Shown piece after piece: positions 30,025 through 36,308 of a stretch of 55,137 bases of DNA (the stretch's first letter is position 1; the number at the start of each line of letters is the position of its first letter). The notes under the pieces are model-generated. The model saw only the letters and a program-made list of their open reading frames with translations. It ran no database searches and was not told the DNA's origin. The DNA is taken from the NCBI GenBank assembly GCA_944384995.1, contig CALWVN010000011.1, forward strand, positions 1 to 55,137, in the 5' to 3' direction. The translations under genes and the position numbers were made by a program. Source of the stretch: an uncultured Clostridia bacterium (GTDB taxonomy: Bacteria; Bacillota; Clostridia; Oscillospirales; Acutalibacteraceae).

Positions 30025-31197
30025 TTACACCTCCTTTCCATCCTGATATGGTGTATCCTCAATTCCTTCTTTTTGAAGGTGTTGAACCAACTTATCCAAA
30101 GGCGTTTTGAACAGTTTGTGAAACCACGAGAAATTACCAAAACACTTAACCGCCGTTGGACTTATTGCATAATACAGACGAATAAACAGTCTACCAAATA
30201 CAGATTCTGCCAAAACGCTGTCTCGATATCTGCGCAGTGTCCAGACCTGCGGACAATCATAAGAACCGTAAACACAGGTTGCAACATAGCAGCCTTTTGT
30301 TTTTTCTTGTGAATTGACAGTTTCTGTTCGACTGCTATTCAATTCTACAGGTACATCGTCTATTATGTTATTTGTTAGATTATATATTTCTTCATCTGTT
30401 ATTGCATATCCCAGTCGCTTCGCTTGCTCTAAATATTGGATTGCTTTTTTCTTGTTTTTATATCCTGGTTCTGTTGCATAAATTAAGCCCGCATTATAAT
30501 TTGCATTAACAATGCAAATCATGGATTCGTCATAAGCTCGAGGAGGGGTATCAACAATTTTATATGTAGCCAATTCTTCAAATCCGGCCAAAGCCCCTCG
30601 AATGTTTTTTTCACCCAGAAATCCGCCATAAGCTAGGTTGGCAATATAGTAAATGGAGTCAACATAATCACAATCATTTTGTGCTTCAATAAGCCATTGA
30701 TATGCTACTCTGTAATCTTGATTTTCAAAATGTATTTTCCCGATTTGTGCTTTCGCCATGGCAAGACAACGTTTTTTCTGTAATTTCCACTCCTCTGTTG
30801 CATTGGGGCTGCTTATTAAGCCGTTTTGCAAAATTTCGATTGCAAGTTTTAAATTTTGTATAGCAAGGTCAATTTCACCTTTTCTTGCATAAGCTATTCC
30901 CAAACGAATAATCGGCATAGGCTCCATAGCCAAAATATCAACTGCCTCTTTATTATTCATCCATAGCACCATGTATTGAATAGTAGAATCATAATCTTTA
31001 ACGAGGTTATATAGTCTTGGCAGTTCAAATTTATAACCAAAATAATCAAAGTTATAAACAAGTATTTCACAATAAACTATCATTTCCTTTAAATTAAAGG
31101 CGGCCTCTGCTTCTTCATATTTTTTTACTATGAATTCTTTTTGTTCCTCTAACGAAAGGTTACTTATACTCGTCAGTATTTCATTTTTTGTTTGCAA
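30025..31197 (-). CDS. TPR/Sel1-type repeat protein with C-terminal CFI-box domain
   Basis: 390 residues, AT-rich unlike its neighbours. Residues ~1-290 form helical TPR or Sel1-like repeats (LGIAYARKGEIDLAIQNLKL, GLIYATEPGYKNKKKAIQYL). The C-terminal ~75 residues begin CYVATCVYGSYDCPQVWTLR, the CFI-box-CTERM signature, a domain of unknown function with invariant Cys, Arg and Trp residues, followed by a short hydrophobic segment. The start is a TTG at 31197 with GGGAG eight bases upstream; the poly-T next to it makes an alternative frame possible but less likely. A perfect-consensus promoter lies at 31290-31318. It is divergent from an Xre repressor and co-transcribed with the Cys-rich gene. 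Confidence 0.85.
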   Translation of the reverse strand: MQTKNEILTSISNLSLEEQKEFIVKKYEEAEAAFNLKEMIVYCEILVYNFDYFGYKFELPRLYNLVKDYDSTIQYMVLWMNNKEAVDILAMEPMPIIRLGIAYARKGEIDLAIQNLKLAIEILQNGLISSPNATEEWKLQKKRCLAMAKAQIGKIHFENQDYRVAYQWLIEAQNDCDYVDSIYYIANLAYGGFLGEKNIRGALAGFEELATYKIVDTPPRAYDESMICIVNANYNAGLIYATEPGYKNKKKAIQYLEQAKRLGYAITDEEIYNLTNNIIDDVPVELNSSRTETVNSQEKTKGCYVATCVYGSYDCPQVWTLRRYRDSVLAESVFGRLFIRLYYAISPTAVKCFGNFSWFHKLFKTPLDKLVQHLQKEGIEDTPYQDGKEV

Positions 31198-31270
31198 AAA
31201 AACATCTCCCTGTTATTTCATTTTCTCAAAGCATCGCAAAATGCTCGTCTCCCTTATGTTCGCACAATTA

Positions 31271-31335
31271 TTAGATGTACGACAGTTTGATTATACATAT
31301 TTTAGATGTATTTGTCAATACAATTTTTAGATGTA
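31271..31335. promoter_or_regulatory. Three TTAGATGTA operator repeats between divergent promoters
   Basis: The nonamer TTAGATGTA occurs three times in direct orientation at 31271-31279, 31302-31310 and 31327-31335. The middle copy lies inside the spacer of the minus-strand promoter, the third overlaps the -10 of the plus-strand promoter and the first lies just past the minus-strand start site. This arrangement fits binding sites for the adjacent Xre protein, repressing both directions. Inference from position only. Confidence 0.65.
31290..31318 (-). promoter_or_regulatory. Perfect-consensus promoter of the TPR/CFI-box operon
   Basis: Minus strand: TTGACA (31313-31318), 17-base spacer, TATAAT (31290-31295), about 85 bases upstream of the TTG start. 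Such a strong promoter implies that expression must be limited by a repressor. Confidence 0.85.
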
Positions 31336-31339
31336 TTGT
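31312..31339 (+). promoter_or_regulatory. Probable promoter of the Xre gene
   Basis: TTGTCA (31312-31317), 16-base spacer, TATTGT (31334-31339). Its -35 box lies on the opposite strand of the divergent promoter's -35 box, so the two promoters share the same DNA and would compete. Confidence 0.5.
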
Positions 31340-31361
31340 ACGATATGCACGGTGATAAAAT

Positions 31362-31601
31362 ATGTATTACAAACGGATTCGGGAGCTGCGTGAGGATAAC
31401 GACGAATTGCAAAAGGACATTGCCAAGCTGCTGAATACGACCCAGCAGCATTACAGCAAAATTGAAAACGGCGGTACGGAGATCACCGCCGACCGGATCA
31501 TTAAGCTGGCAAGGCACTACAAGGTCAGCGCAGATTATATTTTGGAGCTTTCCGACGAAAAAAGACCCGCAAACGGCAAGCAGCGCTATCCACGAGGATA
31601 G
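31362..31601 (+). CDS. Xre-family HTH transcriptional regulator
   Basis: 79 residues, a single Cro/C1-type helix-turn-helix: RIRELREDNDELQKDIAKLL, TTQQHYSKIENG (recognition helix) and LARHYKVSADYILELSD. No effector domain. Weak GGTGA ribosome site six bases before the ATG. It faces the TPR/CFI-box operon and probably regulates itself and that operon through the repeats at 31271-31335. The last codons overlap the 5' arm of the terminator hairpin, so the transcript ends almost at the stop codon. Confidence 0.92.
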   Translation: MYYKRIRELREDNDELQKDIAKLLNTTQQHYSKIENGGTEITADRIIKLARHYKVSADYILELSDEKRPANGKQRYPRG

Positions 31602-31613
31602 CGCTGCTTTTTC
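31578..31613 (+). terminator. Terminator overlapping the Xre stop codon
   Basis: Perfect 14-bp stem AAGCAGCGCTATCC / GGATAGCGCTGCTT with an ACGA loop and T tail. The TAG stop (31599-31601) lies in the 3' arm. Confidence 0.92.
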
Positions 31614-31687
31614 ATGATCGGGGTCAAGGGATGATTCAGCATCTTTGCGCGCAAAAGCATTCTCGACTTTTTCACAACAGGATTCCC

Positions 31688-32047
31688 TTATCCGAGGATC
31701 TCGCTTTGCTTTTTCTTGCTGAAGCCGTTTAGCACAAGGGCATAGGATGCATCCAGCATTTCTTTCAAGACCTCGTCGGGCACGTCGCCGTCCGGGCGCA
31801 CGGAATTCCAATGCATTTTATTCATATAGTACCCGGGTAATATGTCCTTATATTGCTCCCGCAGAAGCGCGCCGTCAGCGGGTTCGAGCTTCATCGTTAT
31901 GTATTTGGGGTTGTCATTGCTGTCCAGGCAAAGCGCCGTAAACAGCTTGTCGCCGATTTGGTAACGGATCCAATTCCACTCTGCTTTAAAGTCTTTCGTA
32001 ACGCCTTTTTTAGACATCAAATATGCGTCCAGCCAGTCGTATCGCAT
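31688..32047 (-). CDS. MmcQ/YjbR family DNA-binding protein
   Basis: 119 residues with the YjbR pattern: EWNWIRYQIGDKLFTALCLD, YITMKLEP and GYYMNKMHWNSVRPDGDVP. The family has a CyaY-like fold; the DNA-binding label comes from structural genomics and the cellular role is unclear. GGAGG lies before ATG 32047 and a good promoter at 32077-32106. Single gene, convergent with the Xre gene. Confidence 0.9.
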   Translation of the reverse strand: MRYDWLDAYLMSKKGVTKDFKAEWNWIRYQIGDKLFTALCLDSNDNPKYITMKLEPADGALLREQYKDILPGYYMNKMHWNSVRPDGDVPDEVLKEMLDASYALVLNGFSKKKQSEILG

Positions 32048-32076
32048 AGCAAACCTCCTGCGGTGTGTTTGCCGTA

Positions 32077-32106
32077 ATTATAAAAGGCAGAAGCGGATGT
32101 TGTCAA
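32077..32106 (-). promoter_or_regulatory. Promoter of the MmcQ/YjbR gene
   Basis: Minus-strand TTGACA (32101-32106), 18-base spacer, TATAAT (32077-32082), 30 bases before the start codon. Confidence 0.75.
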
Positions 32107-32225
32107 TATGCGCTGCGGTATGCTCTTGCAACGCGGCGATAACCGTCTCTTGATACGCGCCTTTTCCTACACGCACCTTTTTTAATCTGCCGTATCAAAA
32201 TCCTGCAAAAATCTTGGAATTTCTC

Positions 32226-32254
32226 TTGACAAACCGTGGCGCGCCATATATAAT
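32226..32254 (+). promoter_or_regulatory. Promoter of the tRNA-Arg/His transcript
   Basis: TTGACA (32226-32231), 17-base spacer, TATAAT (32249-32254), 18 bases before tRNA-Arg: a perfect stable-RNA promoter. Confidence 0.88.
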
Positions 32255-32272
32255 ATTCAAGCATTTGAATTT

Positions 32273-32349
32273 GCGCTGATAGCTCAGTTGGATAGAGCAT
32301 CTGCCTTCTAAGCAGAGGGTCGGGGGTTCGAGTCCCTCTCAGCGCGCCA
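32273..32349 (+). tRNA. tRNA-Arg (TCT anticodon)
   Basis: Complete cloverleaf: acceptor GCGCTGA / TCAGCGC, anticodon stem CTGCC / AGCAG region with loop CTTCTAA (anticodon TCT), GGTTCGAGTCC T-arm, discriminator G and encoded CCA at 32347-32349. Confidence 0.97.
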
Positions 32350-32429
32350 CTTTTGCGCGAGAGATGAGCTTAAAGCAAATGCAGTTTGATAGCTTCGTTT
32401 GCCTTACTTTTGCGCAAAGCCTTTTATAT

Positions 32430-32507
32430 GGTGGGTATAGCTTAGTTGGTTAAAGCGCCAGTTTGTGGCACTGGAGACCGTCGGTTCGAATCCGACTATC
32501 CACCCCA
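32430..32507 (+). tRNA. tRNA-His (GTG anticodon)
   Basis: Acceptor GTGGGTA / TATCCAC, anticodon GTG in the loop TTGTGGC, discriminator C and encoded CCA. The base before the acceptor stem is G (32430), giving the extra G-1:C73 pair that identifies tRNA-His. Confidence 0.97.
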
Positions 32508-32513
32508 CTTTTT

Positions 32514-32554
32514 AAACTCCGCCGCAAGCCCGTAAGGCAAGGGCGGAGTTTTTT
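32514..32554 (+). terminator. Terminator after tRNA-His
   Basis: Stem AAACTCCGCC (32514-32523) / GGCGGAGTTT (32542-32551) followed by T residues, seven bases after the tRNA. It lies only 12 bases before tRNA-Gln, whose own promoter is not obvious, so some read-through is likely. Confidence 0.8.
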
Positions 32555-32565
32555 CAAATCCATAT

Positions 32566-32640
32566 TGGGGTGTCGTCAAGCGGTAAGACACAGCACTTTG
32601 ACTGCTGCATTCGTAGGTTCGAATCCTGCCACCCCAGCCA
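32566..32640 (+). tRNA. tRNA-Gln (TTG anticodon)
   Basis: Acceptor TGGGGTG / CACCCCA with the T1-A72 pair typical of tRNA-Gln, anticodon loop CTTTGAC (TTG), discriminator G, encoded CCA at 32638-32640. Confidence 0.97.
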
Positions 32641-32683
32641 AAAATACACAGAAGCGGGTTTTCCTGCTTCTGTGTATTTTTTA
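32641..32683 (+). terminator. Terminator after tRNA-Gln
   Basis: Sixteen-base stem AAAAATACACAGAAGC / GCTTCTGTGTATTTTT starting directly at the tRNA 3' end, with a long T tract. Confidence 0.9.
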
Positions 32684-32905
32684 TGCGGGATTCGAACCTG
32701 TGAAGGTCTGCGCGTCAAAAAAAGTCCCTTGGAAAAAAACCGTTCTCATATGAGAGCGGATTTTGCTTGGTGTTTTTCTATATTCATTATGTACGACGCA
32801 TTCTTATTTTACAATAAAGACACCGACACGCACCTCTACCGAGATGGATACTTTCGGGCGGCACAGCGACCCGCCCCTACCGGGTTGTACAGACTTCGTC
32901 TTTTC
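32684..32905. other. Non-coding region with a T-arm-like remnant and a GC hairpin repeat
   Basis: No gene is supported here. GGATTCGAACCT (32690-32701) is an inverted copy of the T-arm of the adjacent tRNA-Gln, suggesting a tRNA fragment or old integration scar. A hairpin GGGCGG...CCGCCC at 32855-32876 inside a GCACAGCGACCCGCCCC-like stretch resembles short interspersed repeats of gut Bacillota. Both are recognised by eye only. Confidence 0.4.
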
Positions 32906-34267
32906 TTATTCTCCCATCTTCACCGATTCGAGGTCTGCTTTTGCCGCTTTGCCGTCGAAACGGATCAATTCGATGTTCTCGCAATATGCGGCATCCAGCG
33001 CATGGGCATAGTCATCGCAGACATTCTCGAACCGCACCTTGACCTTTTCAAGCGTTACATTCTTCGCGTACCGCAGGAAAAAGCCCGAATTCTTGTGCTG
33101 CTCCACGCCGTGATCCTTGCAAGGGCGCAGATCGTACAGCCCGCAGTCCCATTTGGAGGTCTTGGAAAGCGTCACACGGACATTCTCGAAAGTCACGTCC
33201 TCGATCGTGTTCTCTGCATTGCCGTGGATCAGCACACCGTTTTCACCCTTACAGGTAATATTATAAAACCGCACATTTTTGATCTTCCCCGAACGCGTGT
33301 TCTCGTCGCGGTCAAAGGTCGTCAGCACAATCGGCTCGGCCGTGCCCCACCAATCCGGGCAGAAGCGGCGTGTTTCGATCATAATGTTGGAATACTGCAC
33401 GTTTTCCACGTTGCCGCCGTCGCGGATCTGAATGGACAGCCCGCGGTTGGAACGGCTGATGATGCAGTTGTCCACAAGAACATTGCGAAAATCACCCACG
33501 CCCTCCGTGCCGATCTTGATCGCCGCGGAGGTGGAAATGAGCGTACAGCCGCTGATCAGGATATTTTCGCACGCCCCGTATTCCGCGTTACCTTTAGAGG
33601 TTTTCAGGCAGATGCAGTCGTCCGCACATTCAATGTGACAGCCCAAAATGCGCACATTCGTGCAGTGGTCGGGGTCGATGCCGTCGGAATTCGCGACATC
33701 CAGATCATTGAGGATGCGAATCTGCGAGATCAGCACATCGTCGCACCCTGCCGGGTGCAGTGTCCAGAACGGCGCGTCGGTAATGGTGATGTCACGAAAT
33801 GAAATATGGTTGCTCTTTTCGATATAAATGACCGTTGGGCGCGGATAAAAATTGCCCGTGACATAATAACGGTCTTTGCGCTCGACAAACGCGTGACCGT
33901 TGGCGTCGATCACGCCCTCGCCCGTTATGGAACAGCCGTCCGCTTCGAAGCCGTACAGGAACGCAAACGAAGGCTTGCCCGTAACCGGGTTGCCGATAAG
34001 GGCGGTTTTCGGATCGTTGATCGTCTCGCACGGACGGATGTAGCCGTTGATGTCCGCCGTCGCTTTGAGCCGCGCGCCCTTTTGCAGATGCAGTTCGACC
34101 TGTGCGCGAAGGTGCAGGGAATCACTGTAATAGGTTTTGCCGCTTGTGAGCACGACCGTGCCGCCGCCGTTTTGGTGCGCCGCGTCAAGGGCGTTTTGGA
34201 TCGCCGCCGCGTCGTTGTGCGCGCCGTCGCCGACCGCGCCGAAATCCTCCGGGTAGAAAAAGAGCAT
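32906..34267 (-). CDS. GH28 family pectin/polygalacturonate-type hydrolase
   Basis: 453 residues forming a right-handed beta-helix, no signal peptide. It begins with the pectate-lyase-like DFGAVGDGAHNDAAAIQNAL strand region. Catalytic Asp candidates are in NSDGIDPDHCTNV and ADDCICLKTS; the usual GHG motif is replaced by KIGTEGVGDFRNV, the IGSE-like variant of many intracellular exo-acting GH28 proteins. It probably removes galacturonic acid or a related residue from oligosaccharides; exact specificity is inferred. Start at ATG 34267 with AAAGGGG eleven bases upstream; further in-frame ATGs exist upstream at 34288 and 34300. Confidence 0.88.
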   Translation of the reverse strand: MLFFYPEDFGAVGDGAHNDAAAIQNALDAAHQNGGGTVVLTSGKTYYSDSLHLRAQVELHLQKGARLKATADINGYIRPCETINDPKTALIGNPVTGKPSFAFLYGFEADGCSITGEGVIDANGHAFVERKDRYYVTGNFYPRPTVIYIEKSNHISFRDITITDAPFWTLHPAGCDDVLISQIRILNDLDVANSDGIDPDHCTNVRILGCHIECADDCICLKTSKGNAEYGACENILISGCTLISTSAAIKIGTEGVGDFRNVLVDNCIISRSNRGLSIQIRDGGNVENVQYSNIMIETRRFCPDWWGTAEPIVLTTFDRDENTRSGKIKNVRFYNITCKGENGVLIHGNAENTIEDVTFENVRVTLSKTSKWDCGLYDLRPCKDHGVEQHKNSGFFLRYAKNVTLEKVKVRFENVCDDYAHALDAAYCENIELIRFDGKAAKADLESVKMGE

Positions 34268-34302
34268 TGTCTGTCGTTCCCCTTTCATGGTCGTGCCCAA
34301 TA

Positions 34303-34692
34303 TTACAGATCTACAACTACGCCTTCGTCGCCTGCGGCGCGCGCAAGCGCATCTTCAAAGACGTCTTCACCGAGCTCCATTGCGAAAAACTCCCGCTGCT
34401 GCTCGCTCATTCGGTGCGGATACAGCAAAATTTCTTCCCCGATCTCCGCGATCAGCACGCTGTCGCGCTTTTCCTGCTGGACAGCGGGATCGAATGCGGT
34501 ATTGCCCGCGAAGTGGAAATCGTCATCGTAAAGGATCGCCTCCGGGAAGCCGAGACGCGCTTCTTCCAAAAAGCTATCCCCGTCCAGCGCCGCCATAAGC
34601 GCATCCGGGATATAATTTGTGCAGATACCATCCTCGTACACGATCGCAGCTAAGTCTTGATTTTCATTTTCATAAAGTTCTGTGGTAATCAT
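34303..34692 (-). CDS. Hypothetical acidic protein, 129 residues
   Basis: Family not recognised. The sequence is acidic and soluble, with no signal peptide, membrane helix or cysteine cluster; it has an alternating alpha/beta look (AAIVYEDGICTNYIPDALM, DSVLIAEIGEEILLYPHRM). An AAAAGGACGG stretch precedes the ATG. It lies upstream of the GH28 gene on the same strand with 35 bases between them, so it may share its transcript. Coding status rests on ORF length, ribosome site and codon use like the surroundings. Confidence 0.6.
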   Translation of the reverse strand: MITTELYENENQDLAAIVYEDGICTNYIPDALMAALDGDSFLEEARLGFPEAILYDDDFHFAGNTAFDPAVQQEKRDSVLIAEIGEEILLYPHRMSEQQREFFAMELGEDVFEDALARAAGDEGVVVDL

Positions 34693-34896
34693 AGCCGAAT
34701 TTCCGTCCTTTTCCGTTTTACTATGCCGATTATAGCAAAACGGCAGTCCGATAGCAACTGTAAATCTGCGTTTTACGTGGAATTTTGCGGTGCCGAACTA
34801 TGCATTGCGAATTCCGGTATCGGTGTATTTACCGCCACAGTGCAAACATATCCAAAAAAGGAGAAAGCTTACGGTTCATTATGGACTCTGTCACGT

Positions 34897-35877
34897 TTAC
34901 GCGGCAAAATAGGCATCTAACCGCACGCCGACATTTTCCTGAAGGTTACGGTAAAAAAACTGATAGTCATAGATATGATATATGCCGTCTTGGAATATGG
35001 ACAGCCCCGCGGGAAAATCCTGCGCGGAAACATCCGTTATTTTCAATGCGCCGCGTTCCGAATCGATATAGGCGCCGGTAAATTGCGGAATTTCCGTTTG
35101 GATATTCCCCTCATAATCCGTGAAGCAAGCCCCTAAGTTTTCGGATTTATCCGCCGGTGTTCCATCGGTTTTCCAATTCAGCGGATTGATCGCCAGCGTA
35201 TGCGTACCGGCAGGTATGATCAGAGAATCGTCAATTTCTTCTGCCTCGCTGTTGAAAGAAACGATCACCCCGATATCCCGTTCACCGGAAGCGAATCGCA
35301 CATGCGGATATGCCGCCATTTCTTCATCGGAAATGCTCCAGCCGATCGCATAGCAGGCGACAAGCAAAGGTGCCGTCACTTCGTCGGCAAAGCAATCCTT
35401 CAAAAGCCGCAGGCATAGATCCGCCCCTTGGGAAAAGCCTGCTAAAATAATGGGCTGCCCCTCGTTGTAATGCTCCATATAGTAGAGGAACGCATTTTTC
35501 ACATCCGCATAGGCAAAAGCAAGGTATTCCTCCCTCTCCTGCGCAGACAGCGCATAAGCATTCAGCCCCGCCTGTCGATAGTACGGTGCAAAGAAACGGC
35601 ACCCCGCGTCATATATCCCTTTTTCCATATTGGTAGCGCCGACAAAGTCCGCTTTCGCCGAAGCGTCGTCCAAAGGCATATTGAAGCTGTCCGCGCTGCC
35701 GCCGTATACGGTCGGGCACACGAAAAACACATCGGCGCGCCCGGTTTCGTCAATCTCGAGATAAGCCCAGTTTTCTGCAAAGCCATAGTCTACCGTCTGC
35801 TCCGCCGTGTGCATGCAGCCGAACGAGGCCAGCAGCAAAACCCCGATCAGAACAACGGCTGTGATCTTTCTGTACAT
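34897..35877 (-). CDS. DUF3089 alpha/beta-hydrolase lipoprotein
   Basis: 326 residues. Signal peptide KITAVVLIGVLLLASFGC ends in a lipobox-like site (Cys about residue 21), so probably a membrane-anchored lipoprotein. DUF3089 motifs are VFFVCPTVYGG, RFFAPYYRQAG and the nucleophile elbow LAGFSQGADL (Ser in GFSQG), indicating an alpha/beta hydrolase, perhaps an esterase acting on acylated glycans. AAAGGGGG lies ten bases before ATG 35877; a TTG at 35886 is an alternative start. Single gene with no obvious operon partner. Confidence 0.83.
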   Translation of the reverse strand: MYRKITAVVLIGVLLLASFGCMHTAEQTVDYGFAENWAYLEIDETGRADVFFVCPTVYGGSADSFNMPLDDASAKADFVGATNMEKGIYDAGCRFFAPYYRQAGLNAYALSAQEREEYLAFAYADVKNAFLYYMEHYNEGQPIILAGFSQGADLCLRLLKDCFADEVTAPLLVACYAIGWSISDEEMAAYPHVRFASGERDIGVIVSFNSEAEEIDDSLIIPAGTHTLAINPLNWKTDGTPADKSENLGACFTDYEGNIQTEIPQFTGAYIDSERGALKITDVSAQDFPAGLSIFQDGIYHIYDYQFFYRNLQENVGVRLDAYFAA

Positions 35878-36040
35878 GAAAAACAAGCCCCCTTTGAAGG
35901 AAACCTCAAATTGTGCAAAACCATATCGTTAAGAATTACAATCTAAAAGCTGAAATCCGAATCGCGCCTTCCCTGCTCCGAATTTCAGCTTTACGTTTCA
36001 TGGGTTATGTTGACAAAATAGATACCGATGAAAAACGAGG

Positions 36041-36081
36041 GCAAAAAGTCGCGCACTCCACAAACGTGAAGTGCGCGACTT
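36041..36081 (-). terminator. Terminator after tRNA-Leu
   Basis: Perfect 12-bp stem AAGTCGCGCACT / AGTGCGCGACTT, followed on the minus strand by T residues, 20 bases beyond the tRNA 3' end. A second hairpin (AAAGCTGAAAT...ATTTCAGCTTT, 35946-35993) lies further downstream. Confidence 0.88.
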
Positions 36082-36100
36082 GGAAGCGGCAGCTTGCCGC

Positions 36101-36187
36101 TGGTGCCGCTGACCGGACTTGAACCGGTACGGTGTTGCCACCGAGGGATTTTAAGTCCCTTGCGTCTGCCGATTTCGCCACAGCGGC
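36101..36187 (-). tRNA. tRNA-Leu (TAA anticodon)
   Basis: Minus-strand class II tRNA with a long variable arm (CGGTGGCAACACCG region). Acceptor GCCGCTG / CAGCGGC, anticodon loop CTTAAAA (TAA), discriminator A and encoded CCA at 36101-36103. Confidence 0.97.
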
Positions 36188-36203
36188 GTTTGTGACGAAC
36201 TCT

Positions 36204-36232
36204 ATTATAGTCAAAACGCGGGCGGTTGTCAA
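36204..36232 (-). promoter_or_regulatory. tRNA-Leu promoter
   Basis: Minus-strand TTGACA (36227-36232), 17-base spacer, TATAAT (36204-36209), 17 bases before the tRNA: perfect consensus. Confidence 0.88.
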
Positions 36233-36264
36233 TCCGAAATCCGCGCCGTGCACGGAGAAAGTGC

Positions 36265-36305
36265 AAAAACGGGGAGGACTTGCAGGAAAGTGCCTCCCCG
36301 TTTTT
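36265..36305 (-). terminator. Terminator of the GH43-GPH-GH3 operon
   Basis: Stem AAAAACGGGGAGG / CCTCCCCGTTTTT with a 15-base loop, immediately after the GH3 stop codon (36309). Confidence 0.9.
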
Positions 36306-36308
36306 GCC

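Noticed and set aside
31271-31335. Three TTAGATGTA repeats as a CRISPR array
   Set aside because: The units are nine bases with uneven spacing and lie inside two promoters. They fit regulator sites, not a CRISPR array.
32103-32300. 65-codon minus-strand frame upstream of tRNA-Arg
   Set aside because: It overlaps the promoter and the tRNA gene, has no ribosome site and its composition is not protein-like.
34800-34925. Plus-strand AAAAAGGAGA followed by ATG 34885
   Set aside because: A ribosome-like site is present, but the frame is short and runs antisense into the DUF3089 gene; no promoter or family support.
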